From positions 3,162,001 through 3,226,000 of the forward strand of contig NZ_JAGS01000001.1 in assembly GCF_000526775.1 (NCBI RefSeq): a DNA stretch of 64,000 bases. The letters run 5' to 3'. Numbering within the stretch: the stretch's first letter is position 1; each line of letters begins with the position of its first letter. Below the pieces are notes generated by a model, which made no database searches, was not told the origin of the DNA, and saw only the letters and a list, made by a program, of their open reading frames with translations. Origin of the DNA: Ruminococcus albus AD2013 (GTDB lineage: Bacteria; Bacillota; Clostridia; Oscillospirales; Ruminococcaceae). Positions 24,897 to 33,912 of the stretch are shown here, one piece after another. The position numbers and the translations under genes were made by a program.

Positions 24897-25649
24897 ATGA
24901 ATATAGCAGTAATTTTCGCAGGTGGAAGCGGCGTAAGAATGGGCGCAGGCATACCCAAGCAGTTTCTTGAGATAAACGGCAAGCCCATCATCGTACACAC
25001 ACTGGAACTCTTTGAGAATCACAATGATATTGACAAGATATATATCGTAATGCTGAAAGACTATATCCCCTACATGAACAAGCTGGTGAAGAAATTCGCC
25101 ATCAGCAAGGTGTGCGGAATAGTCGAGGGCGGTGAAACAGGTCAGGACTCCATATATAACGGTCTGAAAAAGGCACAGAGCGAGAACCCCGATGATTCCA
25201 TCGTACTTATCCACGACGGTGTACGCCCCTGGGTAAGCTATGATACTATCTGCAACAATATCGAGGGTGTTAAGCAGAACGGCAACGCCATCACCTGCAC
25301 CCCCTGCTTTGAGACTATCCTCATGAGCACCACAGGCAAGACAGTTGAAACTGTTCCCTACCGTAAGGATACCTATGCTGCACAGGCACCCCAGAGTTTC
25401 TACCTCGGTGAGATAATCGCTGACCACGACAAGGTAAGAGCAACCGAGAACCGTTATGATAATCTTGTAGACTCCTGCACGCTTATAAAGAGTATCGGCA
25501 AGGAAGCCCACATGGTAGAGGGCAACCGCGGAAACATCAAGGTAACTACCCCCGAAGATGTATATATGTACCGCGCACTTATCCAGTACCGCGAAAACGA
25601 ACAGGCATTCGGCATAGGTTCAACACCCGATATCCTGAAGCAGAAATAA
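24897..25649 (+). CDS. IspD/TarI-type cytidylyltransferase
   Basis: A 250-residue enzyme of the IspD family: FAGGSGVRMGAGIPKQFLEI (CTP loop, residues ~7-26), HDGVRPW (~105), and KVTTPEDVYMYRAL near the end. Family members make CDP-methylerythritol (IspD, isoprenoids) or CDP-ribitol and similar (TarI, Bcs1). Its position 15 bases after a TagF-like gene favours CDP-alditol supply to a teichoic-acid-like polymer, but the MEP-pathway activity cannot be excluded. The hairpin at 25686-25713 ends the operon. Confidence 0.85.
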   Translation: MNIAVIFAGGSGVRMGAGIPKQFLEINGKPIIVHTLELFENHNDIDKIYIVMLKDYIPYMNKLVKKFAISKVCGIVEGGETGQDSIYNGLKKAQSENPDDSIVLIHDGVRPWVSYDTICNNIEGVKQNGNAITCTPCFETILMSTTGKTVETVPYRKDTYAAQAPQSFYLGEIIADHDKVRATENRYDNLVDSCTLIKSIGKEAHMVEGNRGNIKVTTPEDVYMYRALIQYRENEQAFGIGSTPDILKQK

Positions 25650-25685
25650 TTAATGCCCCTGCTTTATAGCACAGCTGCAAAAATC

Positions 25686-25716
25686 GAGCGTATGCAAACT
25701 GATGCATACGCTCTTT
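25686..25716 (+). terminator. Terminator with GAGCGTATGCA stem (copy 1)
   Basis: Perfect 11-bp stem GAGCGTATGCA (25686-25696) / TGCATACGCTC (25703-25713) followed by TTTCTG. The same stem is found at two further intergenic sites (27126 and 28922). Confidence 0.8.
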
Positions 25717-25794
25717 CTGTCTGCTGAAGAGCCAAAGATCAAGTGAAATTTTCTTCTTATGCATTATATGCGTTTTTTATATGTACATAGTATC

Positions 25795-25823
25795 TTTACA
25801 TTTTTATCAATATATGTTATAAT
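25795..25823 (+). promoter_or_regulatory. Promoter of the DUF2974 hydrolase gene
   Basis: TTTACA (25795-25800), 17 bases, TATAAT (25818-25823). It lies 20 bases before the start at 25843 and so excludes an upstream in-frame ATG at 25759 as the start. Confidence 0.75.
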
Positions 25824-25842
25824 ATCAGCGGAGGAGATGGGT

Positions 25843-27042
25843 ATGGCTAACATTCTTGATTATCTTGACTGGCGGGGCGACCTGCCCTTTTCGGTATCGC
25901 CGTTCAATGCGGTGGATGCACTTATACTTGCTGAGCTGAGTTATTTTCCTGCTGAGAGGATAGTACCTGCGGGCATGGACAAAACGGTCACGCTGGCGGA
26001 GCTCAGAGACAGCTTCGATGGCAAAAAAGTTCCGCAGGAGCTCAGGATAGTCAGCTACGAGCAGGATATCGAGCTGGTGAACAAGCTGGCGGAATCACGC
26101 AGGTTTGATGGTATGCGGATATGCGGTTACGTGAATAATGTTGACTCTTCACGGGATATGCAGTTTTCGGCACTTACCTGCATTTTCGATAAATTTACAT
26201 TTGTGGCTTTCCGTGGTACGGACAGCACTCTTGCGGGGTGGAAGGAAGACCTGAATTTCAGTTTTATGCACGAAACGGCTTCGCAGAGCATGGCGGTGAA
26301 GTACCTGAGTGAGAATTTCTCGGAGGGCAAGGAGGTACTTGTACTCGGGGGACATTCAAAGGGCGGTAATCTTGCGATATATGCTACGGCATTCTGCGAA
26401 AAGAGCATAAGGAAGCGTGTGCGGGCGATATTCGCATTCGACAGCCCCGGTTTCAACGAGGAAGTGGCGGCATCGAAGGAATATCTTGCTGTGACTTCAC
26501 GGGTGATAAGCGTGATACCGCAGTCGTCTCTGGTGGGTCAGCTGCTTTCGGGAAGAACGCAGAACCGAATAGTCAAGAGCAATGCGAGCGGACTTTCGCA
26601 GCATATTGCGTACTCATGGCAGGTCACGCGCTGCGGGTTCGATTATGCGGAGGAGCTTTCAAAGCTGGGTGTATTCGTCAACAAGACGATGACGGGCTGG
26701 ATATCTTCGCTGGACGAGAGCGACAGGCATACCTTTGTGGATGCAGTATTCTCGGTGCTTGAGGCAGCTGAGGGTGAAACTTTCAACGAGCTGGGCAGCA
26801 ACAAGAGGAAATCTTTGACGGCAATACTGAAAGCACTGAAAAGGCTTCCGCCCGAACAGCGGAGCGCGGCGAAAAAGGCGTTATCGCAGCTTGCTTCTTA
26901 CGGAAAAAAGGCTTTGATATCCGGGCTTGAAGAAGGTCTGGCAGAAAAGGAACTGCCTAAACTGCCTAAGTTTTCGGACGGCGTAGCCTTGATAGGAATG
27001 AAGAAGTCCTCGTCGGGGAACGAGGAAAAGGGGACTGTATAA
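25843..27042 (+). CDS. DUF2974 (Mbeg1-like) alpha/beta-hydrolase
   Basis: A 399-residue lipase-like protein. The N-terminal ~110 residues hold the family pattern SPFNAVDALILAELSYFP; the alpha/beta-hydrolase core has FVAFRGTDSTLAGWKEDLN and the nucleophile elbow GGHSKGGNLAIYAT (Ser about residue 170). Members of DUF2974 are intracellular Firmicutes proteins of unknown substrate, related to class 3 lipases. The C-terminal ~80 residues are Lys/Leu-rich and helical. GGAGGAG sits six bases before the ATG. The leader is very short. Confidence 0.85.
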   Translation: MANILDYLDWRGDLPFSVSPFNAVDALILAELSYFPAERIVPAGMDKTVTLAELRDSFDGKKVPQELRIVSYEQDIELVNKLAESRRFDGMRICGYVNNVDSSRDMQFSALTCIFDKFTFVAFRGTDSTLAGWKEDLNFSFMHETASQSMAVKYLSENFSEGKEVLVLGGHSKGGNLAIYATAFCEKSIRKRVRAIFAFDSPGFNEEVAASKEYLAVTSRVISVIPQSSLVGQLLSGRTQNRIVKSNASGLSQHIAYSWQVTRCGFDYAEELSKLGVFVNKTMTGWISSLDESDRHTFVDAVFSVLEAAEGETFNELGSNKRKSLTAILKALKRLPPEQRSAAKKALSQLASYGKKALISGLEEGLAEKELPKLPKFSDGVALIGMKKSSSGNEEKGTV

Positions 27043-27124
27043 TTAGTATTTTTTCAGTGAATATAAGTCGGGATATCATTGTTATATTCTTCGTATCAGC
27101 GGCAATGATTTTACGGACATAGAA

Positions 27125-27167
27125 AGAGCGTATGCATTCATTCGGCTGCATACGCTCTGATCTTTTT
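27125..27167 (+). terminator. Terminator with GAGCGTATGCA stem (copy 2)
   Basis: Stem GAGCGTATGCA (27126-27136) / TGCATACGCTC (27147-27157), then TGATCTTTTTT. It ends the DUF2974 gene and faces the convergent sugar transferase gene. Confidence 0.85.
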
Positions 27168-27198
27168 TGTTTATTGACCTGCGGGTGCCCGCGTTTTT

Positions 27199-28656
27199 TT
27201 AGCGTTTGGGCAGTCCGTTTTCTTCTTCGTATTCGACTACCTCTTCTTCGGTCATGCCGAGGTCTTTGCTGAAATCGTGCTCGATGAGGTCGCGCTTTGT
27301 TTCGATGGGCTTTTCATCGTCAACGCCCTCGGTAGCATCGGGGACGAATACTGTACGCACAGTGCTGAGGATTATCCTGAGGTCTTCCCTTATGGACTGG
27401 TGCTCGATATACATGAGGTCGAGTTTCAGCTTATCATAGGGGGTGGTGTTGTACTTGCCCATTATCTGGGCGTATCCCGTAAGACCTGCCTTGACTTTCA
27501 GCCTGTACTTGAATTCGGGCATTGTCAGCTCATAGCGTTCTGCAAGCTCGGGACGTTCGGGACGGGGACCTACAAAGGACATATCACCTTTGAGGATATT
27601 TATCAGCTGTGGGAGCTCGTCGAAGCGTATCTTTCTGATTATTTTTCCCACGGGGGTGATGCGGTCGTCGTGCTCGGAAGCGAGCTGTGCTCCGCCTTTT
27701 TCGGCATTGGTTATCATGCTTCGGAATTTCAGCACCTTGAATTTGCGTCCGTTAGTGGTGAGCCTTACCTGTGAGTACAGTACAGGACCTCCGTCGTAGA
27801 GCTTTATGACAAGGGCTGTTATAAGCATGAATGGCAGGAGTATCAGGAACATGATACCTGCCAGAGAGATATCGAAAAATCTCTTTAACATACGCTGCTC
27901 GAATTTAAGACCGTCGTTGCGGGAGAGGAGTAGAGGTGTATCGAAAAGGTGGAAATCGTCTGCGCCGCGGATAATGATATCCGAAAGTTTGGGGTTGATG
28001 TAAGTTCTGATGGAATGTTCAAAGCAGAACTTCACCAGTTTGTTTCTGAGGTCGCCGGGGATATCTGTGATGATAGCGCCCTCGTAGCGGAGTATCCGCC
28101 GTTCTATCTCATCAAGGCTCTCTTCACAGCTGACGGCTGCGCAGATATTATACTTATCCGTCCTCTGTGCCATTTTATTTACAAGATACTTGGCATTTGA
28201 GTTGCCGTAGATGATTATCAGCCGCCGCGGCGGGTACATCTTTGTATATATCATGGTGAAGACGTAGCTCCATGGGCAGGCGAATACCAGTTCGATAGCG
28301 GCGAGTACCACCATGGCGGAAAGATCCATTCTGTTACGTCCGATAAGGGCGATGAGGACTATCTCCATGGCGTTTGTACTGATTATGCCCAGCACCTGAG
28401 AACCGAAAAGTCCCATGAACTTTGAATAGCCCAGTCTGAATCCGTTGAACAGGCTTGTGAAAGTTGCGTACATCACACAGTAAATGCCTATCATCAGGAA
28501 GTTTCCGTAATGCCAGAAGGGGTCGTGCATTTTACTGTTATAATAGTTATACCACACGAACGAGAATCCCATTACAAAGAACAGGATTATCACCAGTGCG
28601 GCTATGAAATTCAAGAGCCGTTTATACTGCTCGCGGTTTTTTGTAATATTATCCAA
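27199..28656 (-). CDS. Polyprenyl-phosphate sugar-1-phosphate transferase (WbaP/EpsL type)
   Basis: A 485-residue enzyme that starts synthesis of an exopolysaccharide or surface glycan by moving a sugar-1-phosphate to undecaprenyl phosphate. Four transmembrane helices in the first ~130 residues and a CoA-binding-like domain (~140-240) precede the C-terminal bacterial sugar transferase domain: KRFFDISLAGIMFLILLPFM helix (~268), VLKFRSMITNAE, RFDELPQLINILKGDMSFVG, and GLTGYAQIMGKYNT. The tail is acidic. It sits close to the teichoic-acid-like genes but on the opposite strand with its own promoter. Confidence 0.93.
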   Translation of the reverse strand: MDNITKNREQYKRLLNFIAALVIILFFVMGFSFVWYNYYNSKMHDPFWHYGNFLMIGIYCVMYATFTSLFNGFRLGYSKFMGLFGSQVLGIISTNAMEIVLIALIGRNRMDLSAMVVLAAIELVFACPWSYVFTMIYTKMYPPRRLIIIYGNSNAKYLVNKMAQRTDKYNICAAVSCEESLDEIERRILRYEGAIITDIPGDLRNKLVKFCFEHSIRTYINPKLSDIIIRGADDFHLFDTPLLLSRNDGLKFEQRMLKRFFDISLAGIMFLILLPFMLITALVIKLYDGGPVLYSQVRLTTNGRKFKVLKFRSMITNAEKGGAQLASEHDDRITPVGKIIRKIRFDELPQLINILKGDMSFVGPRPERPELAERYELTMPEFKYRLKVKAGLTGYAQIMGKYNTTPYDKLKLDLMYIEHQSIREDLRIILSTVRTVFVPDATEGVDDEKPIETKRDLIEHDFSKDLGMTEEEVVEYEEENGLPKR

Positions 28657-28728
28657 TATATGACATCCTTTTTGGTTTTGTTATATTTCCGTTGATATAT
28701 TTATCAAGTTACAAACTATCAAGTTATC

Positions 28729-28758
28729 ATTATAGCACATTTTTTTTTGATTATTCAA
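28729..28758 (-). promoter_or_regulatory. Promoter of the sugar transferase gene
   Basis: Minus strand TTGAAT (28758-28753), 18 bases, TATAAT (28734-28729) with an extended -10 TG. The rest of the 28657-28979 gap holds a poly-T tract at 28741-28748 and the hairpin at 28922. Confidence 0.6.
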
Positions 28759-28921
28759 GTATTCTCGGGGCTTTTTCAGTTATTCGACACATAACCGGGG
28801 CGTGTGATGTTCGTTTTTTGGGACAGATGTGTAATTATGCGGCAATAGAACGGTGTACCGGATAAATGATTTTGTAAAACAAAGCTCGTGGTCTGTACAG
28901 TTATCATTGACAAAAATCAGA

Positions 28922-28957
28922 GCGTATGCATTAGGTCATGCATACGCCCGATTTTTT
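28922..28957. terminator. Bidirectional terminator with GCGTATGCA stem (copy 3)
   Basis: Stem GCGTATGCA (28922-28930) / TGCATACGC (28939-28947), with T7 on the plus side and ATTTTTG on the minus side. It follows the malQ stop at 28980 on the minus strand. Confidence 0.75.
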
Positions 28958-28979
28958 TGTTGGCGGCGACTGTATTCGA

Positions 28980-30497
28980 TCATTCTTCCGCCTTGTCTTT
29001 TTTCTTTTCGGAATGCGGAGCTCTGCCATAGATCTTTGTCAGATCTGCAAGCTTGTCACCCAGTTTGTCGGTCAGCAGTTCACTGCTTTCAAGGCGCCAT
29101 TTCCAGTTAGTGCCAACAGTGGACGGTGTATTCATTCTCGCTGTGGAATCCAGTTCAAGTATATCCTGCATCTGTGCTATCGCCGTATCGCATACGCTTG
29201 ACCAGCACAGTCTTATCAGCGCCCAGGGCACATCGCTGTCTTTTTTGACATTCAGATACTTCTTGCAGAAATCAGCTGTCTTTTTATCACAGCTCTTTAT
29301 CCAGCCCAGAGCAGTCTCGTTGTCGTGAGTACCCGTGTAGCATATGCTGTTTGAAGTGCTGTAATTGTGGGGAAGATATCCGTTTGAACTGTCACCGTCA
29401 AAGGCGAATTCCAGTATCTTCATGCCCGGATAACCTGCCGCTTCAAGCATCTTGACTACTTTCTTTGTAAGGAATCCCAGGTCCTCCGCAATGATATCCA
29501 GTTCACCAAGTTTGCGGTTCACCGCTTTGAAAAGCTTCATATCAGGGCCCTTGCTCCAGTGACCCTTTCTCGCATTCGGTGCGCCGTAGGGTATGCAGTA
29601 GTAGCTTTCAAATCCGCGGAAATGGTCTATCCTTACAGTGTCGTATATCCCGAAAGCCGCACGTATGCGCTCTATCCACCAGACGTACTTTTCCTTTGCC
29701 ATGTAGTCCCAGCGGTACAGGGGGTTGCCCCATAGCTGACCGTCCTCCGAGAAACAATCGGGGGGACATCCCGCAACTTCGATGGGCTTCTTTTCCTTGT
29801 CAAGGTAGAAATATTCGGGGGTCGCCCAGACCTCAACACTGTCATATGCGCAGTATATCGGTATATCACCGATTATCTTTATTCCGCGGTCGTTGGCGTA
29901 CTTTTTAAGACGTTTCCACTGTCTGAAATACTCATACTGCACAAAGCACCAGAAGTCGATATCATCAGCGTAGTCCTTTGAAGCCTGTTTGACAGCTTTG
30001 CCTTTATGCATTTTCAGCGGTTCTTCCCATTCGTACCAGGCTTTTCCGCCGTGGGCGAATTTCAGCGCCATGAACAGACCGTAGTCGTATATCCAGTTTT
30101 TGTTATCAAGCACGAATTTCACATATCCCTTGGCAGGGTCTTTGCGGAAGCGCTTGTGAGCTGCTTTCAGTACAGTGAAAATATTTTCGTATATCGTACC
30201 GTAATCCACAGAGCCCTTATCGTCGCCCCATTTGATGTCCTTGTACTCCTCGGGCTTGAGATAGCCGTCCTTTTCAAGAGTTTCAAGGTCGATAAAATAA
30301 GGATTTCCCGCGTGTATCGAAAAACTCTGATATGGCGAATCACCATAGCTTGTGGGAGAAACAGGCAGTATCTGCCAGCAGCTCTGCTTTGAGCGTACAA
30401 GAAAATCCACGAACTCATAAGCTTCCTTGCCCATCTTGCCGATGCCGTAGTCATTCGGCAGTGAGGATATATGCATAAGTATTCCGCTTTTTCTCAT
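28980..30497 (-). CDS. malQ: 4-alpha-glucanotransferase (amylomaltase, GH77)
   Basis: A 505-residue GH77 enzyme that transfers alpha-1,4-glucan segments between chains and releases glucose, acting on maltodextrins in the cytoplasm. Signatures: SSLPNDYGIGKMGKEA at the N-terminus, YGDSPYQSFS, VRIDHFRGFESYY (catalytic Asp nucleophile, ~residue 290), IIAEDLGFLT (acid/base Glu, ~340) and YTGTHDNET (transition-state Asp, ~390). It lies about 5 kb from the glycogen genes on the same strand, under its own promoter, and would process glycogen breakdown products. Confidence 0.96.
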   Translation of the reverse strand: MRKSGILMHISSLPNDYGIGKMGKEAYEFVDFLVRSKQSCWQILPVSPTSYGDSPYQSFSIHAGNPYFIDLETLEKDGYLKPEEYKDIKWGDDKGSVDYGTIYENIFTVLKAAHKRFRKDPAKGYVKFVLDNKNWIYDYGLFMALKFAHGGKAWYEWEEPLKMHKGKAVKQASKDYADDIDFWCFVQYEYFRQWKRLKKYANDRGIKIIGDIPIYCAYDSVEVWATPEYFYLDKEKKPIEVAGCPPDCFSEDGQLWGNPLYRWDYMAKEKYVWWIERIRAAFGIYDTVRIDHFRGFESYYCIPYGAPNARKGHWSKGPDMKLFKAVNRKLGELDIIAEDLGFLTKKVVKMLEAAGYPGMKILEFAFDGDSSNGYLPHNYSTSNSICYTGTHDNETALGWIKSCDKKTADFCKKYLNVKKDSDVPWALIRLCWSSVCDTAIAQMQDILELDSTARMNTPSTVGTNWKWRLESSELLTDKLGDKLADLTKIYGRAPHSEKKKDKAEE

Positions 30498-30557
30498 TTT
30501 TATTTACCTCGTAAAGAAGATTTTTCAATGTTGTAGTGTATATTAAACGACATTCCT

Positions 30558-30586
30558 ATTGTAACATACTTCCGAGAATATTGCAA
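30558..30586 (-). promoter_or_regulatory. Promoter of malQ
   Basis: Minus strand TTGCAA (30586-30581), 17 bases, TACAAT (30563-30558), about 60 bases before the start. Confidence 0.7.
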
Positions 30587-30611
30587 TAGGTTCAGCGCTG
30601 ACTGTTCAGCC

Positions 30612-32249
30612 TTACTTGCCCCACTCGCCATTCATGAATTCTACTCTCGCACTCAGCCATTCATGCAGATAATCTGCCGCTTCTTCATGAGTTTTGCATT
30701 CCTTCGCCCTGCTTGATAGTTCGTTTGCAAATATCTCATTGTGTACAAGGTTGTCCCAGCGTTCATAATTGCGCTCGAATGCGTCTTTGTACTTTGTCTT
30801 GTCGCTTTCTATGGTATCCAGCGCTTCCGTGAACACGCCCGCGTCATATGCCGCAGTCCATTTTTCCTTTATTATATCCCTGAACCAGTCCTCATACATA
30901 AGCACGGCAAGCCATGGGTTGATGGAATCATACTCTCCGCCGCCATCGACACCGCCGTTTGCATCGGGTACGATGTTCGCCGCATAGTACCCTGTGCCGT
31001 CAGCGCATCTGTCTTTGTTTCCGAGTCCCGAATCGAAATCCCAGGGTGCTTCAAAGGTCAGCTTTTTGTCGCCGCCCTCACCGAAATCTGCGTCCATATA
31101 AAAACTCGACCAGTAGATATCAGCGTCGCAGGTAAGCTCGCTGATTATGTACATATCCGCCAGTGAATCCACATTAACTACTTTTTCAACTGCTTCGCGG
31201 GGAGTTATCTTATCCGTCATCGAGATGGTCTTGTAATCATCATCGAATACCCATGCTTCATCATCGTAAGCCGCACGGTACATTATATTGTATACATTGT
31301 TGGTGTAATTGGCTATGAAATCATGCTGTGCCACCGAGTAGATATTGCTGTGTATCGTCATGCCGACTTCGTCTCTGGGGTCTTCGGGGTCATCGCTGCA
31401 GCGTGCCGCCATTGTCCTGCCACTGCCGTCATTGCCGTCATAGGGTGTTAAAGGTGCGTTTTTGTTGTAATCCATCCTGAACTGATGCAGGTCGTCCTCA
31501 TTGAAGAAATAACCGTCGAACTCCATAAAATAGCCGATATCCGTGCCTTGATAGTCTTTCTCGGGGTCGGTGATATCGACCCTGTCGGGATTTACCTGCT
31601 GATACTCTGCGAGTAGATATACGCCCCAGTATTTTCCGTTGACGATAACATCTACCAGCTGAGTATCAGATGCATATAGCCCGTCTTTCTCGAAAATACC
31701 CCTTGCCATTTGCAGCGAAGCCTTGTCTCGAAGCATCGAACCGTCCTTGTAGCTCGCCAGAAGCAGCCAGTTTTTCGCTTCGGCACCGTCGTTAAGGCCC
31801 AGTACGCTCTGCTTTTCATCAAACTTAATACGCAGAGGTTTTTTGTCATATGTGGTAGTCCAGTTGCCGCGCACCTTTACATTACCGCGAAGTTCCTCGG
31901 ATACCGCCTTGGCGTTTTCATCGTAAAGAGTAATACTGCATTCCTTGTAAACAGGCTCGGGAGGGATCACGTAATCATCATACCAGGAAGCTTGCATCTC
32001 TGATATATGACTTGATACCGTTTCCGTGATAAAATCAAGGGAATCCTCAGCACCTGCATCGTCTGTCACTATTGATATAGTAGCGATACCTTTAGCGGGT
32101 TCGATTTCTGGCAAATCCTGAACATTGACTGCGTCGCCATTTTTACCGGATCTCTTCTCCTTGTCACCGGTTTTACCAAGCGAACAGCCTGCCATGGTCA
32201 GTACGATCATTACCGCGGCAGCAGCACTTATCAGTCTTTTCATTTTCAT
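30612..32249 (-). CDS. CotH-family protein kinase-like lipoprotein
   Basis: A 545-residue lipoprotein (MKMKRLISAAAAVMIVL then MAGCS, Cys ~22). The CotH domain spans ~95-480: KVRGNWTTTYDKKPLRIKF, KNWLLLASYKDGSMLRDKAS, NGKYWGVYLLAEYQQVNPDR and the metal-binding APWDFDSGLGN. CotH proteins are atypical secreted kinases; in Bacillus CotH phosphorylates spore coat proteins, but in cellulolytic clostridia CotH modules are found on surface and cellulosomal proteins. Here there is no dockerin, so it should act at the membrane surface. GGAGGAATGAAA is the ribosome site. The gene is 72 bases downstream of the nuclease-like gene and may share its transcript. Confidence 0.88.
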   Translation of the reverse strand: MKMKRLISAAAAVMIVLTMAGCSLGKTGDKEKRSGKNGDAVNVQDLPEIEPAKGIATISIVTDDAGAEDSLDFITETVSSHISEMQASWYDDYVIPPEPVYKECSITLYDENAKAVSEELRGNVKVRGNWTTTYDKKPLRIKFDEKQSVLGLNDGAEAKNWLLLASYKDGSMLRDKASLQMARGIFEKDGLYASDTQLVDVIVNGKYWGVYLLAEYQQVNPDRVDITDPEKDYQGTDIGYFMEFDGYFFNEDDLHQFRMDYNKNAPLTPYDGNDGSGRTMAARCSDDPEDPRDEVGMTIHSNIYSVAQHDFIANYTNNVYNIMYRAAYDDEAWVFDDDYKTISMTDKITPREAVEKVVNVDSLADMYIISELTCDADIYWSSFYMDADFGEGGDKKLTFEAPWDFDSGLGNKDRCADGTGYYAANIVPDANGGVDGGGEYDSINPWLAVLMYEDWFRDIIKEKWTAAYDAGVFTEALDTIESDKTKYKDAFERNYERWDNLVHNEIFANELSSRAKECKTHEEAADYLHEWLSARVEFMNGEWGK

Positions 32250-32321
32250 TCCTCCGTTCTTTGACCTTGTGTTATCGGTTATTGGTTATCGGTCAGTTTC
32301 CCGACCGCAGCGTATGCAGAA

Positions 32322-33050
32322 TTACCCCTCTGTCTTTTTCCATAACTTGCAGCGTCCCTGCTTTCCGCACTCGGTGATAATACCCATAACAGAAAGCACA
32401 CGTATGCATTTTCCTGCGGTGTCGGCATTTATCCGACATAGCTTTGCAAACTCCGCTGATGTGAATCCATCGGGTAGTTCCTCGGGCAGAAGTGCCGCTA
32501 TATCCTCTTTTCTCCGTATAACGACTTCCTCAGTCATCTCCGAGGGAAGTTTGTCTATCTTGTCAGCCCGACGTTTTTTCTCCACCGCACGGATACGAGT
32601 TTCCTCGACTGTCAGCACAGGGAACCTCACCGTCAGGTTCTCATTGCCCAGAAATTTCCTTATCCCGTAAAGTTCAGCTATCCCGTGCCATATCTTCAAC
32701 CGCTTAGGCGAAAGCCTCTTCGATATCAGCTCGCCGCTGTCGGGGTCGATATCCAGCAGATATTTCCTTGCTTCTATCGGGTATACCACTGTCACCCTGC
32801 ATAATGGCAGAAGTGCTTCCAGCTTCCGCTCCAGCCGATAAAGCGCCCTTGTCTGTATCTCGATGACACCGTCTTCGGAAACAACGTCCGCCACAAATCC
32901 GCCCAGAGGTATCTCCTTGTTCTCTTCACCGCCGCCGTAATACTCTTTCAGCACCGCGTGGACAGTCTTCTCCGACAGCGTGCCTATACCCTTGCTCTGG
33001 GGCTTTTCAAGGAGTTTTCTCCGCGCTTCGGCAAATCTCATCTTGTCCAT
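32322..33050 (-). CDS. Putative PD-(D/E)XK-fold protein with winged-helix end (unknown)
   Basis: A 242-residue protein. Residues ~45-105 contain GGFVADVV followed by GVIEIQTRALYRLERKL and VTVVYPIEARKYL, the order beta-D-beta-E-x-Q seen in some PD-(D/E)XK nuclease-fold proteins (with Q in place of K). Residues ~185-240 look like a winged helix (FTSAEFAKLCRINADTAGKCI). I do not recognise a characterised family. The start codon lies one base after the TGA of the AraC-type regulator, so translation is probably coupled. It could be a nuclease, a regulator or a defence factor; no more can be said. Confidence 0.65.
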   Translation of the reverse strand: MDKMRFAEARRKLLEKPQSKGIGTLSEKTVHAVLKEYYGGGEENKEIPLGGFVADVVSEDGVIEIQTRALYRLERKLEALLPLCRVTVVYPIEARKYLLDIDPDSGELISKRLSPKRLKIWHGIAELYGIRKFLGNENLTVRFPVLTVEETRIRAVEKKRRADKIDKLPSEMTEEVVIRRKEDIAALLPEELPDGFTSAEFAKLCRINADTAGKCIRVLSVMGIITECGKQGRCKLWKKTEG

Positions 33051-33051
33051 A

Positions 33052-33828
33052 TCATTTACCGTTTATCAGCTTGCGGTAGGCTCCCGGGGCTGTACCTGTG
33101 CGTTCCTTGAACCTGTGCATGAAGCATACCTCGTTTTCATATCCGCAGAGATTCGCTATCTCCCGCACTGTCAGAGCTGTTGATGAAAGATAGTACTGCG
33201 CGGTACGTATCCTTGCCGAAAGCAGATCCTCATAACAGCTTACCCCGAATCTGCTGCGGTAAAGCTGCTGAAAATGCGAGGGGCTGACCCTAACCCTTTC
33301 AGCCAGCTGTGCCACCGAGGTGAACTGACCCGGGTTCGCATATATATCCGCACGCAGAGCGTCAAGTATCTCTGCATGAGGGTTAAGCTGTGCATCGCTT
33401 GTTCCGTCAGATTCTTCTGATACCTTCATCAGCAGAAGTTTTATCAGCATAGATGAATACTCGTCCTTGTTCGGCGATGTGGAAAGCTGTTCACGGCTCA
33501 GCATACGCAGTATATCCTCCGCATCACTCACACGCCCGGGCGTAAGCAGTCTGTCGAATATCACACGCCCGTCGGCGTCGCCGTCCTCCATGCCGAAATG
33601 CAGAAAATGGTTCACATAACTGCCGCATATCGCCCGATAGTACTGGGGAGTACCCTCGCTGTATATTATCGCCGTGTCAGGTGATACGGTAGAATCCCTG
33701 CCATCGGTAGTAAGCAGAGCGTCTGTTTTGAATATGATAAGTAAACAGTCACCCGAACCATTTGGACGTTCGATGGAAAAATCTGCACTGTGATGCATAT
33801 CCAATCCCATATTGTGAAGCCTGAACAA
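33052..33828 (-). CDS. AraC-family transcriptional regulator
   Basis: A 258-residue regulator if the TTG at 33828 is the start. The N-terminal ~145 residues are an AraC-type ligand-binding cupin with a His-rich start (MHHSADFS); the C-terminal ~100 are two AraC helix-turn-helix motifs (TSVAQLAERVRVSPSHFQQL and LTVREIANLCGYENEVCF, then MHRFKERTGTAPGAYRK). Start choice: a consensus promoter at 33884-33912 predicts transcription from about 33877, so an in-frame ATG at 33879 cannot be used; TTG 33828 follows AAAGGGG by eight bases, and ATG 33810 is the alternative. It is divergent from a GH51 arabinofuranosidase and probably controls it. Confidence 0.88.
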   Translation of the reverse strand: MFRLHNMGLDMHHSADFSIERPNGSGDCLLIIFKTDALLTTDGRDSTVSPDTAIIYSEGTPQYYRAICGSYVNHFLHFGMEDGDADGRVIFDRLLTPGRVSDAEDILRMLSREQLSTSPNKDEYSSMLIKLLLMKVSEESDGTSDAQLNPHAEILDALRADIYANPGQFTSVAQLAERVRVSPSHFQQLYRSRFGVSCYEDLLSARIRTAQYYLSSTALTVREIANLCGYENEVCFMHRFKERTGTAPGAYRKLINGK

Positions 33829-33883
33829 TACAGCCACCCCTTTACAAAAGAATACAAATCGTAGGATAAGTAAGTACAAAAAT

Positions 33884-33912
33884 ATTATACGTCATTGAAT
33901 TTGGTTTGTCAA
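33884..33912 (-). promoter_or_regulatory. Promoter of the AraC-type regulator gene
   Basis: Minus strand TTGACA (33912-33907), 17 bases, TATAAT (33889-33884): a perfect consensus. Confidence 0.85.

Noticed and set aside
23745..25511. 588-codon open frame opposite the TagF-like and IspD-like genes
   Set aside because: Both sense-strand genes have strong family motifs and ribosome sites; the antisense frame spans the gene boundary and has no family features.
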